Source: a virus
Reading direction: 5' to 3' (one strand)
Virus record (IMG/VR): IMGVR_UViG_3300005735_000009
Location: 1-21,448 of that record
DNA length: 21,448 nucleotides
This document shows positions 1 through 8,955 of the stretch, piece after piece (the first letter of the stretch is position 1; each line of letters begins with the position of its first letter). Below the pieces are notes generated by a model. That model saw only the letters and a program-made list of their open reading frames with translations, had not been told where the DNA came from and did not search any database. Made by a program: the position numbers and the translations under genes.

Positions 1-117
1 ACTGGTCGGAAGAGTATAAACCCTTTGGGTAGCACTCTGAGTTAAGTCACTAGTAGCTAAGTTTGGAGAAGTGCCGCTAAGATCTTCTTCTGTAAGAACT
101 CTTTTCCAGCTAGCCAT
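1..117 (-). CDS. Fibre/whisker-type structural protein, N-terminal fragment
   Basis: An open frame starts at an ATG at 117 on the minus strand and runs off the left edge after 39 codons with no stop. The protein begins MASWKRVLTEEDL. This resembles the start of the 453-residue protein encoded just upstream (MATWKKLLHEDS), so the two probably share an N-terminal attachment segment, as often seen among paralogous phage fibre proteins. It lies six bases after the stop of the 52-residue gene and is likely the next cistron of the late operon. The structural role is inferred from that N-terminus and the context. Confidence 0.6.
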   Translation of the reverse strand, partial: MASWKRVLTEEDLSGTSPNLATSDLTQSATQRVYTLPTS

Positions 118-123
118 ATTTTG

Positions 124-282
124 TTACGCTACAGAATCCTTGCTAGACAATTTTTGGAGTCTAACGAACTCTTTATCAATTTTAGACATAAGGTCTGAAG
201 CAAACTTCGCATCAGAGACTTTGATAGATGCAACCTCTAGGGCTGACTTCACGAAGTAAACTTCGTCAATATCAAACTTCAT
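124..282 (-). CDS. Small unknown protein (52 aa) in the fibre gene cluster
   Basis: A 52-residue frame starts MKFDIDEVYFVKS and ends with TAA at 124-126. It is mostly predicted helical and mixed-charge (segments KIDKEFVRLQKLSS). The start lies one base after the stop of the 57-residue gene and the stop six bases before the next start, so the packing supports a real gene. No family is recognised. By position between fibre genes it could be a small assembly helper. It contains a perfect 7-bp inverted repeat (ACGAAGT/ACTTCGT, 251-266). Confidence 0.6.
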   Translation of the reverse strand: MKFDIDEVYFVKSALEVASIKVSDAKFASDLMSKIDKEFVRLQKLSSKDSVA

Positions 283-283
283 A

Positions 284-457
284 TTACTTTGAATTTAATT
301 GGTTTGTGAGCTTATTGACTATGCTCGACAACAAATGTACATCTTTTCCTCTAAAGTTCGACTCACTGATAGCCCACAAAAGATGCTCAAGCTCTTCTCC
401 TGTTAGGGTATCGGAGACTGCCTTAGGCGTCTCTTTTTTTGTTCCTAGAATACCCAT
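284..457 (-). CDS. Small unknown protein (57 aa) in the fibre gene cluster
   Basis: The ATG at 457 overlaps the TAA of the 453-residue gene by one base (TAATG), the standard coupling in this operon. The product begins MGILGTKKETPKAVSDTLTG and continues with a helical segment rich in Glu, Leu and Asn (ELEHLLWAISES). No membrane segment, no cysteines and no recognised family. The coupling and length make it a believable gene; the function is unknown. Confidence 0.6.
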   Translation of the reverse strand: MGILGTKKETPKAVSDTLTGEELEHLLWAISESNFRGKDVHLLSSIVNKLTNQLNSK

Positions 458-1818
458 TATCCAACTTGAATGTAGAGTTCTGGAGTGGCGTCAGTGTCTA
501 CAAGGTAAAACGCTCCAATTCCGTGATCATAAAGGCCGTCCAGGGTCGACTGCGTGATGTTGCCTGTGCTGTGGTTCATAGCCGCAATACCAACCTCAGT
601 GCTAGCAGAGGTTATTGAACTGTCACTACCTCCCGACCCCTTGCTGGCCATAACCCAACCTTGAGTAGTGGTGGCTGAATTGCTCCACAGAACCCTAGGT
701 AGTTTGTTGTCGGCGTTGCCTTCATAATCCGTTTCATCAGCGTTGGTCCCCAACGGCGTCCCATCTCCAATGTTAACTACGATACCTGAGTTTTGGGCTT
801 GGGCGGTTGAGGTGTCGTTGGAGGTAGCTACCCTTATAGTTTGATCCTGTACGGCAAGGTTGACAGTGTCTACAATCGTATTTGTTCCAGTTACCCTAAG
901 ATTATTGACCGTAAGGGTGCCTTCGACAGGATTGTATGTAAATGACTTGTGAGCGACCAAGTGAGAAGGGCCAGAGTCTTCAAATTGACCACCATCGGCT
1001 CCCTGAGACGCCAGGGTTACCGCAAACTCCTGGTCTGTTTGAGCATTATCATTACTTACATAAGCTCGCATCGCCGTACCTGCGGTTCCAGTGATATTGG
1101 TCTTTATGTCTGGAACATGCAAGTCAGCAGTACCCTCAAGAGCTACTGGAGCTACAGTACTGCCAGTGTGATTTTTGTATGCAGCAGACTCAAAAGTCTC
1201 GCCCTCCTTGTATGAAAAGTTTGGATAGTCTTTTCTAATTGTGGCCGAAGTGTCAGAAGTGTCGTCAAGGTCGCCACCTATAATTACAGCCCTTCTATTG
1301 GCGTCATGAAGAGATATATCTACAGACGAAGCAGAAGAGCCCGCAGCAAACTCAAATCCATTAGCGTCACTGTTAACCTTAAGAACCTGTCCAGCCGTAC
1401 CCCCTTCAATGAATGTGGGGATACCAGTACCATCAGCATCAGAATCATCGTAAACCATGATCCCGTGAGCATTCTGATGCGCAAGCTTAGCAATGGTCAC
1501 ATTGTCATCCTTTATCTTGGATGTGGTGACGGCATCAGCAACGATCTTAAGCTTAGCGTCTTGGGTGATAGTACTGGCGTTTAAGACCTCATGAACAACA
1601 ATGTCTCCAGTGCCAGCAGTATCAGATACCAGGGTGGTGATCTTAGCATGGCTGCTACCGTCACCCATAAGGATTTTTTTATGGGGGAGGAGGTGATTAT
1701 CGGCCTCACCATTAGCGGAGCCAATAATAATATGGCCCTCGTCAATGTCGTCGAAGTTCTCAATTTGAGTTATAGCTATCTCGCTATCCTCATGAAGTAG
1801 TTTTTTCCAAGTTGCCAT
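457..1818 (-). CDS. Tail fibre/whisker-like structural protein (453 aa)
   Basis: A 453-residue protein starting MATWKKLLHEDS, a start shared with the partial gene at the left edge. Residues about 85-165 carry the pattern usual in phage fibre proteins: an AVTTSKIKDDNVTIAKL segment followed by GGTAGQVLKVNSDANGFEF. The rest is Ser/Thr/Asn/Asp/Gly-rich with few cysteines, typical of beta-structured virion appendages. A C-terminal stretch (GIGAFYLVDTDATPELYIQ) resembles the closing strands of related proteins. It sits after the portal and two other fibre-like genes, so a role in host attachment or tail/head appendages is inferred. The exact organelle cannot be told. Confidence 0.65.
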   Translation of the reverse strand: MATWKKLLHEDSEIAITQIENFDDIDEGHIIIGSANGEADNHLLPHKKILMGDGSSHAKITTLVSDTAGTGDIVVHEVLNASTITQDAKLKIVADAVTTSKIKDDNVTIAKLAHQNAHGIMVYDDSDADGTGIPTFIEGGTAGQVLKVNSDANGFEFAAGSSASSVDISLHDANRRAVIIGGDLDDTSDTSATIRKDYPNFSYKEGETFESAAYKNHTGSTVAPVALEGTADLHVPDIKTNITGTAGTAMRAYVSNDNAQTDQEFAVTLASQGADGGQFEDSGPSHLVAHKSFTYNPVEGTLTVNNLRVTGTNTIVDTVNLAVQDQTIRVATSNDTSTAQAQNSGIVVNIGDGTPLGTNADETDYEGNADNKLPRVLWSNSATTTQGWVMASKGSGGSDSSITSASTEVGIAAMNHSTGNITQSTLDGLYDHGIGAFYLVDTDATPELYIQVG

Positions 1819-1827
1819 GGCTTTTAA

Positions 1828-2568
1828 TTAAGCGTTTAGTCCGATATAAAAGTTATCGTTAGATGTGTTGTAATATATGCCTCCCTTGTGTGCAGTTGGG
1901 GCAGACGTTTGAGATGCAAATATAGTAGTTTTTTCCTCGTTGATTTTTAGAGCAAGCTCTTGTCCCCCAGAAGAACTAGAGGTGTAGAACTCAATCTTGC
2001 CCCCAACAGAGGAAGAGCCCGCAGCCCCCACCTGAGTAAAGTCTATCCTAGGGCCTACGGCAGCGGCGCTAGAGCCAGTAGATTTAACTCCATTGGACTG
2101 AATCCTTCCGAGGACAGTGCCGTCAGCTGTGGCTCCAGACCGAGAGCTAGAAAAGTCCAACATAGGGTAGTTGGTCTTCTTTAGGGACATAGTAGAGAAC
2201 TCTGGGTCTCCAGTCCATCCAGCATCATAGTCGCTATCAGAAAGCTTTACAAGGGCGTTGTGTTCCAATCCTCCGCTAGGCAAACCATTGGTGGCGGACA
2301 GCCCAGCCCAGTTACCCTCCGTACCCCAATCCCCATCAAGGGTTGAGGCGCTGGTATATACATACGGCGTGGACCCTACTACAGCAAGGTATCCTTTGGT
2401 CCTATACCTAGACGTAACAGACGTTCTGTTAGAGATACTTGAAAACACCCCCATGCCCTTCACTGGGCTCTTGCCAGTCTGGTTGAACTGAGTGTTGGAG
2501 TCGTCAGTAAGGTCTATTACTGGATAGGAGGCATTGGAATGCCTAACTTGTCCTGGAAACTCAGGCAT
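1828..2568 (-). CDS. Fibre-like virion structural protein (246 aa)
   Basis: A 246-residue protein whose ATG at 2568 overlaps the upstream stop by eight bases (ATGCCTGA). It is rich in Ser, Gly, Thr and Asn with low charge. The middle (about 120-215) has repeated DFSSSRSG and GRIQSNG-like segments ending in KIEFYTSSSSGGQELALKI, the kind of region seen in distal fibre domains. The C-terminus, SAPTAHKGGIYYNTSNDNFY, matches the tail end of many phage fibre proteins (GxIYYNTSxxxFY). Likely a receptor-facing appendage protein; no catalytic motif is visible. Confidence 0.6.
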   Translation of the reverse strand: MPEFPGQVRHSNASYPVIDLTDDSNTQFNQTGKSPVKGMGVFSSISNRTSVTSRYRTKGYLAVVGSTPYVYTSASTLDGDWGTEGNWAGLSATNGLPSGGLEHNALVKLSDSDYDAGWTGDPEFSTMSLKKTNYPMLDFSSSRSGATADGTVLGRIQSNGVKSTGSSAAAVGPRIDFTQVGAAGSSSVGGKIEFYTSSSSGGQELALKINEEKTTIFASQTSAPTAHKGGIYYNTSNDNFYIGLNA

Positions 2569-3808
2569 CTTTCAGGGTTACGGTTAGTACTACGTCGTCA
2601 TTGAATGCTCCTGTGTCATTCGTTCTGTAAATATAGTAACTAATATTTACGTTGTTTGAGTTGGTGACGGTGTACTCCCCAACAAGAACAAAGTCAGCGG
2701 TTACGTCAGTAGAGTTGTTTTGAAGAACAGACTTTATAACCCCATAAGAACTAGGCCAAATAAGGAAAGTGTGATTTGCGTCATTGGCGTTGGCAGCCGT
2801 ACATGTGAGATTAAAAGAAGAGTTTCCTGGGTCGTTAATCAAAGTAGAAACCACGAGGTTTTCATAGATGTCAGTAGCGGTAGAGTTACTTGAGGGTATG
2901 GTGGGGTATGCCCCAAGCCCCACAACGTATCTCCAAGATATGGTGGAAGTGCTGGAATTTAAGTTGTACTCAACTCCACTGGGGTTTCCGTTATCTACAG
3001 CAGTCATCTTATAAGAATCTGTTCCAGGCGTGTTTTTCTGAGCATTTATTACTGGACTAACAGACACATTGGTTGTGCTTGTTTCAGAAAGACCAGCCAT
3101 GTAAGAAGAGGAGTCCTTTTTCAACTTGACGCTCCCATCTTTCACCTTGGATGGATCAGCCACCCCATAGCTAAATGAAGTAAGACTAATTGATGTTCCC
3201 ACCTCAACGGCAACTGTTTGACCTCCAGAAACAGAAAAGGAGGATAAGTTATTAGTGCCCGATAAACTACTAAGTGATATTGAGGTTAGCGTATACGGGT
3301 TTAAGATGTCGTTGAGTATGTTCGTCATACTCGTATTGGTCTCATACGTTGTACCTATGATTGTATCAAAAGCCCCGTCAGAATTTGTCACTTGGATGGC
3401 ATAGTCCGTGAGCTCTTCACTATCACCACCTCCACCGCCCCCACCAGTCTGATCGGCAAATTGGAAATTGTTTTCTCCTTGATTGTATATGAGGACCTGA
3501 CCACTAGTAGGGTCCCCTATAACATCAGTGAGATCCCTTAGTCTAGTAGCTCCAGATATGAGGTTGGAGTTGGTAGAAACCTCTACGGTAAAAGGAGTTG
3601 TGTTGACAGAAAGGGACTGAGTGTCTGGGGAGGAAACAGTAACCTCTGTAGAGGTAGAGGATATAGATACCGATTGAGAGTCTACGGAAGCAACGGACAC
3701 AGAAGTGCCTCCAGAAGGAGTGACAACTATTGATTGCCCCTCCGCTGAATTGACAGAAATGGAGCTAGCCCCACCCTGCCCAAGGACTATTTCGGCAGGA
3801 GAAGACAA
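2561..3808 (-). CDS. Beta-rich Ser/Thr structural protein (415 aa), TTG start
   Basis: A 415-residue frame. Residues 1-85 are a Ser/Val/Thr repeat of short strands (VTPSGGTSVSVASVDSQSV), followed by a fibre motif RLRDLTDVIGDPTSGQVLIY (about 91-110), a run of seven glycines (about 123-129), and a long Ser/Asn/Thr-rich beta domain. No ATG occurs until around residue 157, so translation must start at a non-ATG codon, most simply the TTG at 3808. That codon follows directly on the TAA of the upstream gene and is in the same frame, so stop read-through would fuse the two. The role is inferred to be a neck/tail appendage. Confidence 0.6.
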   Translation of the reverse strand: MSSPAEIVLGQGGASSISVNSAEGQSIVVTPSGGTSVSVASVDSQSVSISSTSTEVTVSSPDTQSLSVNTTPFTVEVSTNSNLISGATRLRDLTDVIGDPTSGQVLIYNQGENNFQFADQTGGGGGGGDSEELTDYAIQVTNSDGAFDTIIGTTYETNTSMTNILNDILNPYTLTSISLSSLSGTNNLSSFSVSGGQTVAVEVGTSISLTSFSYGVADPSKVKDGSVKLKKDSSSYMAGLSETSTTNVSVSPVINAQKNTPGTDSYKMTAVDNGNPSGVEYNLNSSTSTISWRYVVGLGAYPTIPSSNSTATDIYENLVVSTLINDPGNSSFNLTCTAANANDANHTFLIWPSSYGVIKSVLQNNSTDVTADFVLVGEYTVTNSNNVNISYYIYRTNDTGAFNDDVVLTVTLKDA

Positions 3809-4318
3809 TTAGTACCTACCCTTTACAATAGCCTTGACATCATTCTCTAGGCCTCTGGCGGCTCCAACAGTGTAATCGGTTACATCTTCGTTTACGACAA
3901 AGGCACCCTCTATAAAAGTAGTGGTGACGTCTTTCCCGTTTGATGCTCCTTCTACAAAAACGTACTGAAGGTCATACACGTATCGACCAGAAGGAATCTT
4001 TCTCATCTCAACATCAGTGATGAAGATCGTTATACCTCCAGTATTTGCGCCAACTATTTCTTCTATAAGAATATAGTTAGATGCACCATCTGGCAAACCC
4101 TCTATAGTAGAAGCAATCAAACCTGCAGAGCCGTCAGCCTCTGCAGCGGTTCTGACCTGCATAGAAAATTTATACACATTGGTGTTATCATCTCTTTTCT
4201 CTAGGTCTATGGGTGTCCCACTAGAGTCTTTAAGAACCATATCAAGCTTAAACGTGTCACCTCTGCGGCACGTAATATTCAGCTTCTGAGCTACGTCTAG
4301 ATTTACCTTGTTTGCCAT
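3809..4318 (-). CDS. Ig-like/baseplate-upper-protein-like structural protein (169 aa)
   Basis: A 169-residue protein beginning MANKVNLDVAQKLNITCRRG. It has the order RGDTFKLDMVLKDSSGTPIDL (about 19-39), FSMQVRT (about 50-56), GGITIFITDVEMRKIPSGRY (about 105-125) then VYDLQYV. That order is typical of small phage beta-sandwich proteins related to the N-terminal domain of BppU-type baseplate proteins: a strand on gain of 'D.G.P.DLTG', a central MQ.R strand and a closing G.YvYDLq strand. It is coupled to the portal stop by TAATG. Its own stop is immediately followed, in frame, by the next gene. It may be the base onto which the downstream fibres attach; this is inference. Confidence 0.55.
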   Translation of the reverse strand: MANKVNLDVAQKLNITCRRGDTFKLDMVLKDSSGTPIDLEKRDDNTNVYKFSMQVRTAAEADGSAGLIASTIEGLPDGASNYILIEEIVGANTGGITIFITDVEMRKIPSGRYVYDLQYVFVEGASNGKDVTTTFIEGAFVVNEDVTDYTVGAARGLENDVKAIVKGRY

Positions 4319-6774
4319 TACTCTCCAAGTATGTCGTCAATGATTTGCGATGTATCCCCCTGATCAGAAACCTCTTGCATCTCGCCTCGCTTGCCCTGAC
4401 GCTGAGAGATAAGCTTGCTTTGTTCGGCTGATTCTTTCTTGATCCTGTCGTCCTTTCTGTCTTCCTTGAGAACCTCAAGCTTCTCCTTAAACTCTTCGTC
4501 CTCAGTTCTAAAGCCAAGAGTAGCCTGTGCTTTGATGAGCTCAATCTCTTTCCTAAACTCATGCTTAGCGGTCTCAAGCTGTATCTCTAGCTGATTCTTG
4601 AGCTGCAACGTCTGGGCCTCTATCTGAGCCTCCATTTGCATCTCCTGCTGCTTAGACTGTGATGCCGCCTGAGTAGCCTGAGCTTGCTGCTGAGCCTGCA
4701 TCTGAGAGTTCTGCTGAGCCATCTCCTGCTGCTTCTTCATGCGCTTTTGACGGCGGACGATGAGCAAGCGCTCGGCTTGGTTGATGTCCTTGAGCTGACG
4801 AATAGCAATAGCGTCCTCTAGGTCCAATTCCTTCTGAGCTAGGGAGGCCTGTATGTTCTGCTCAAGAAACTGTCTTTCGGTATCCTCCATCTCTTTCTGA
4901 ACCGTGACACCGAAGTTGTACATGGGTAAGTCAGAGAAAGTAGAAAGGACTTCCATGTTCTCCTCGCCAATAGCGTTTTGATACGCCTTCATGATAACAG
5001 AGCCCTGAGGTATGATTTGAAGACATTTGACGATATCTTCGCAAACCTTCTTAAACAGAACCATAGATGCGTTAGTGATGTCATAGATGGCATTGTTTCC
5101 TGCAGCAATAGCTTGCTCACGCACACCAACCAGCATATCACCCTTAGGAGAGCTTGCATCCATGGCCTCGTTAATACCAGTAGCGTCCCTGATGAGGCGC
5201 ATGTAGTGGTTGTATATGCCAATGAGTTCGTTTATGTTTCTAATGCTGTTGCCGATCTCACGGATAGGTGGATTTTGAAAACCTCCTTCTGGATCCTTAC
5301 TTCTGTAGTAGAATACACCAGTCTGCTCGTAGATATCATGAAGCTCCAAGGGTTGCAACTCTCCAGCTTTACCTAGCTGAACGTTCTCAAGGCCTTCAAT
5401 ATCAATGATCAAGCCATCGGGCTTAGCCTTTGCAATAGCCTGTTGGATCTTAAGGTGTGTAATCTGCAACATGTCTGCAAAACCTACACAGCTATCAACC
5501 ATAGACTTGGGTATCATCTTCCTCAAGTTGGTAGCAACAGCAGAATAGGAAAGCCTGCACTTGGAGATGTCGTGGATGTTTCTAGGCATGTTGGCCTTCA
5601 TCCCGTAGTCGTACAGAAAGTTAGTTCCAACAATGCAGCTACCACCGTAGACAGTGGCAATATTCATCTTCCTGGGCTCTCTCTCAAATACGCTTCCTGG
5701 ACGCTCCTTGTACTCAAATCCTTCGTAGAAGAAGAGCTTGTTGCCATATCTGTTCTCCTTGTCCTCGAAGTGCATGCAGTCGACAGAAAGGAATTCAAAG
5801 TCCAACACGTCTACCATGTACTCATCATAACCATACATGGTTCTTTTGAGATGGTCGTCGAAGTAGCTGTAGTTGAGCTTGCTTGAGTCGTTACCATTGG
5901 TGCCTGCTGCACCTGATGCAATCTTAGCGTAGTCGTCCTCGGTAAGCTGATCACCAGCCACACGCTTTAGCTCCTGTATAGAAATGGTTTTGATGTGCCC
6001 AGCATACGTGAGGTCGTTTAGACCTGGGTCCTCGCTGTAGCTGTGTACAAACTTACAGGGGTCTACGTAGTCTGTCTTAATGCCGTAGTTCGGATCGTTA
6101 GATCTTTTTACCACAGCCATGCCTAGTGCAACCAAATCGTTGACACATCTTCGATAGATGTTATCGTTAAAGCTGTTCCAGGATAGGGTCAAGTTAGTGC
6201 CTATCTGTGCGGCTATTTCGGCGTCAGTCTTAAGGTTTGTTTCCAAAAAGATTTCCGCCTCCTCAAGACTATCTGGAAGCTCACTAGGGTCTTTGTCAAG
6301 AACCAAGCCACCCGTCTCAGCTTTCAACGCCTCTAGATCTGGCTTAATCTGAACCTGAACCTTTATTCTCTGCTTCTCTTTATTCTTCTCTGAAGAAGAG
6401 ATAGGGTCAATAGCCTCAAGATTGGGATATGGGTTTCTAGACAGTATCTTGTTTTCTACAACTCTAGAAAATTTAGGTAGGATTGGAACAGGCGTGTAGT
6501 CTAGGTTTACAAGACTTCCATCTCCACTGTTGGGATCCATAGACGTAAGGATCCTCTTGTAGATGTTTGTGTCCTGAGTTCCGTTAGCGTAATCTCTATT
6601 CCTGTCCCACACCTTGTTTCTCTTTCTGAAAAGAGAGTCGTTGTCCTGCATCCTACCCCACTGGCCCTCTATAGCTTTAGCGTACTTCAGACCATACTTT
6701 TTGCCAGCCTTAATATCTTGTGGCGCGAGCGGATCTGGAAAGCTCTTGCTTTGCCTTTTATTATTACTGTACAT
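4318..6774 (-). CDS. Portal protein (818 aa)
   Basis: A large protein immediately downstream of the large terminase, the usual place of the portal, which forms the dodecameric head vertex through which DNA is packaged. It has a charged N-terminus, a 'NRDYANG' and 'LDYTPVPILPKFSRVVENKI' region (about 60-110), a central mixed alpha/beta body, and conserved-looking segments such as VDPCKFVHSYSEDP. From about 630 to 800 it becomes a long Gln/Glu/Lys-rich coiled coil (MAQQNSQMQAQQQAQ). Such Q-rich tails are common in long portals of Bacteroidota phages. The identification rests on overall pattern, size and position; no structure comparison was possible. Start ATG at 6774. Confidence 0.75.
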   Translation of the reverse strand: MYSNNKRQSKSFPDPLAPQDIKAGKKYGLKYAKAIEGQWGRMQDNDSLFRKRNKVWDRNRDYANGTQDTNIYKRILTSMDPNSGDGSLVNLDYTPVPILPKFSRVVENKILSRNPYPNLEAIDPISSSEKNKEKQRIKVQVQIKPDLEALKAETGGLVLDKDPSELPDSLEEAEIFLETNLKTDAEIAAQIGTNLTLSWNSFNDNIYRRCVNDLVALGMAVVKRSNDPNYGIKTDYVDPCKFVHSYSEDPGLNDLTYAGHIKTISIQELKRVAGDQLTEDDYAKIASGAAGTNGNDSSKLNYSYFDDHLKRTMYGYDEYMVDVLDFEFLSVDCMHFEDKENRYGNKLFFYEGFEYKERPGSVFEREPRKMNIATVYGGSCIVGTNFLYDYGMKANMPRNIHDISKCRLSYSAVATNLRKMIPKSMVDSCVGFADMLQITHLKIQQAIAKAKPDGLIIDIEGLENVQLGKAGELQPLELHDIYEQTGVFYYRSKDPEGGFQNPPIREIGNSIRNINELIGIYNHYMRLIRDATGINEAMDASSPKGDMLVGVREQAIAAGNNAIYDITNASMVLFKKVCEDIVKCLQIIPQGSVIMKAYQNAIGEENMEVLSTFSDLPMYNFGVTVQKEMEDTERQFLEQNIQASLAQKELDLEDAIAIRQLKDINQAERLLIVRRQKRMKKQQEMAQQNSQMQAQQQAQATQAASQSKQQEMQMEAQIEAQTLQLKNQLEIQLETAKHEFRKEIELIKAQATLGFRTEDEEFKEKLEVLKEDRKDDRIKKESAEQSKLISQRQGKRGEMQEVSDQGDTSQIIDDILGE

Positions 6775-6793
6775 CAGGGAGTCGGCATTTTTG

Positions 6794-6801
6794 CAAATAT
6801 A
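6794..6801 (-). promoter_or_regulatory. TATATTTG box upstream of the portal gene
   Basis: The minus-strand word TATATTTG fits the Bacteroidota -7 element (TAnnTTTG). It lies 19 bases upstream of the portal ATG in the short terminase-portal gap, leaving room for a start site and short leader. No TTG is found at the expected -33 position, so this is only a candidate internal promoter. Confidence 0.3.
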
Positions 6802-6816
6802 GAAATATTCTGGTTG

Positions 6817-8955
6817 TCAGCTTATTGGCTTATATCTCCTAAAGAATTTCTTTTCGTCGAACTTAACTGGCTCTTTTTTCTTGCTTCCTTTTTGAGCCCC
6901 AAGTAAGGCAAGGCCCGAACTAATCGTAAGGTCAAACTTAGTACGATCGTTAATTTTGAAGCCAATCCAATCCTCAAGAGTGCTGTTGAAATACATCTTC
7001 CCGTACTCCCCAGTTTCTCTGTGCATGCCAACGTGGTCATGTATGTATGCTTCAATGGCGTGTGCATGGGCCTGTATTACGTCTTGAGAGTTAGATGGTA
7101 TCCCCTTAGTCTTTACGTTGACCTTAGAGTTCTTAGATGACAGGTGGCCTGGTCTAGCCATTAGGTACCCGTCATAACCCCTTGTCTCAAAGTATCTTGC
7201 AATCCCGTACTTGTTGTTCTCAATCAATATAGGGTATCCGTAGAATACGGCTGCCATAAGAACATCCTCGTAGAAGATTTTAGCTAAAGGCGGACGGGAC
7301 GCATACTCCACAACAAACATGTTAGCAGGATGCTCCATGTGAAACTTGTTGTATAGGTGTAGCGCTCCCTTAGACCCCCGTCCATCGACGGTGGCGTCAA
7401 GGTCATAAGAGTCGACCCCGCCTACCCCCAGCTCTGCATTTGGCGCAATACGTTTACCTCTTTCTTCTTTCTTGAGGTTTCTTAATTCTTCTGGTGGCAT
7501 CCAAGCCACTCTAAACCTACCCTTAGGGTCTGGCTTAAAAACAACCTTGGTGTCCTGAACGCCGTCCTTCCATACGAAATTTCCTCGGACAACAGGGTTC
7601 GGGAATAGATCATCGTTATACTGAATCTGCTCATAGATCTTGCCTATGTTGAATAGGCTACCATCAATGCTATCCCTAAAGGCCTCATCTGTAGTAAAAG
7701 GAAACTGACGAGTAACCTCATTCAGTTCCGAGGGATCACCCTTAAGGCTTTCTCTTTCGTTTTTAAGATATGTCTTAGCTCCAAAGATGATATCCTCTCC
7801 ATCAAGCCCCTCAATGACCTTAGGAGGATCATCTACCACTGGATGACCATACTTATCAAAGAAGCCCTCTAAGGACTCGTATGACGGCATAAACAGCCTA
7901 TATAGACCCGTTCTGGTTCTTCCGTTTGCGTTTCTTTCGTTTGGGTCCGAGTCCCTCCATAGTTCCTTGTACTCCTTCCCACCCTTGTCCATAGGATTGA
8001 CGGTGCTTCCGACCATCGCTTTTCCGACTATTTTCCGCCCGACGATCAAACACGTCCGTTGAATCCTCCAGGCGTCTCTTATGTCTGTAGGTTTTTCCCA
8101 TTTTCCAGCTTCATCTAAATACATCAAATGGAGCTTCTCTCCATCGTAAGCATTGTTTGTTGTATTCTTCCAGTTAATTACTGTATTAAGAGCCTCTCCC
8201 TTCTGAGAAGTCTTATTGTTTTTGGTAATTCTCTTACTTGGCTCCCTGAAGGCAAGCTCCATACGTGGATTGGTAGTACCATCTTGGATAGGCTTAAAGA
8301 AGAACGGATAGCCTCGGAAGATATACACCACCTTCTTCATAAAGATGTTCTCCTGTGCGTCTTTACCAGTCTTAGATTGGATGCCCAGAAGTTTGTCCTT
8401 AACCTGGGTGGCCTCATCAACCAAAACGGCGGAACAGATATTCGTATATCCACTCCGCCGACACTTGGTGTACAGCTGCCCTATGCAGCGTGGGTCCGCC
8501 TCACACGCAGCCAAATGTAAGAAAATATCTCTTTGGAACTCAAGGAAGTTGGGGTAGCCAATATCCATTCGAGTCCACTGGAGCATCATGTAGTGGCGCC
8601 CCGTAATATATGTAGGCTCACCGTTATTATAAAACCAAAAGCCCTCACGCCTACGGCGAAACTCCTCCTCGATATACGGAGAAAACTTCTGTCGAAACTC
8701 CCTAGGCATTTCGAGCCACTCATCCATAGACTTAATCCTAGACAGCTCCTTTGGCATAGGAATCCTTTCCCACAGCTGCAGGTCGTCTGGGCGTCCATAT
8801 CCCGCAATTTCCTTTTTGGGAGGCTGAGAGGGAAGAACAATGAGTAGCCCACCGACTGAAACAGTTTCACCTTGCGAACCGTTGGGACAAATTGAGACAG
8901 CAGGGTCTTCATAACCTTCTATGTTTACTAGTACACTCAAAACACTTGTCCCCAC
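6817..8955 (-). CDS. terL: Terminase large subunit (packaging ATPase/nuclease)
   Basis: This is the DNA-packaging motor: ATP-driven translocation into the prohead and cutting of concatemers. Visible signatures, in order: an N-terminal PKKEIAGYGRP...LWER region (about 46-64), EGFWFYNNGEPTYITGRHY (about 104-122), a Walker-A-like segment YTKCRRSGYT (about 162-171) lacking the classical GKS/T, Walker B LMYLDEAG (about 278-284), coupling motif GSTVNP (about 316-321), and the start of the RNase H-like nuclease domain GVDSYDLD (about 513-520). The arrangement resembles terminases of Bacteroidota phages. There is no ATG before residue 67 and the conserved region starts earlier, so a GTG start at 8955, overlapping the upstream gene by 19 bases, is the best choice. 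Confidence 0.88.
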   Translation of the reverse strand: MGTSVLSVLVNIEGYEDPAVSICPNGSQGETVSVGGLLIVLPSQPPKKEIAGYGRPDDLQLWERIPMPKELSRIKSMDEWLEMPREFRQKFSPYIEEEFRRRREGFWFYNNGEPTYITGRHYMMLQWTRMDIGYPNFLEFQRDIFLHLAACEADPRCIGQLYTKCRRSGYTNICSAVLVDEATQVKDKLLGIQSKTGKDAQENIFMKKVVYIFRGYPFFFKPIQDGTTNPRMELAFREPSKRITKNNKTSQKGEALNTVINWKNTTNNAYDGEKLHLMYLDEAGKWEKPTDIRDAWRIQRTCLIVGRKIVGKAMVGSTVNPMDKGGKEYKELWRDSDPNERNANGRTRTGLYRLFMPSYESLEGFFDKYGHPVVDDPPKVIEGLDGEDIIFGAKTYLKNERESLKGDPSELNEVTRQFPFTTDEAFRDSIDGSLFNIGKIYEQIQYNDDLFPNPVVRGNFVWKDGVQDTKVVFKPDPKGRFRVAWMPPEELRNLKKEERGKRIAPNAELGVGGVDSYDLDATVDGRGSKGALHLYNKFHMEHPANMFVVEYASRPPLAKIFYEDVLMAAVFYGYPILIENNKYGIARYFETRGYDGYLMARPGHLSSKNSKVNVKTKGIPSNSQDVIQAHAHAIEAYIHDHVGMHRETGEYGKMYFNSTLEDWIGFKINDRTKFDLTISSGLALLGAQKGSKKKEPVKFDEKKFFRRYKPIS

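Noticed and set aside
6783-6793. ATG in the terminase-portal gap as the portal start
   Set aside because: It reads only four codons before a stop; the portal starts at the ATG at 6774.
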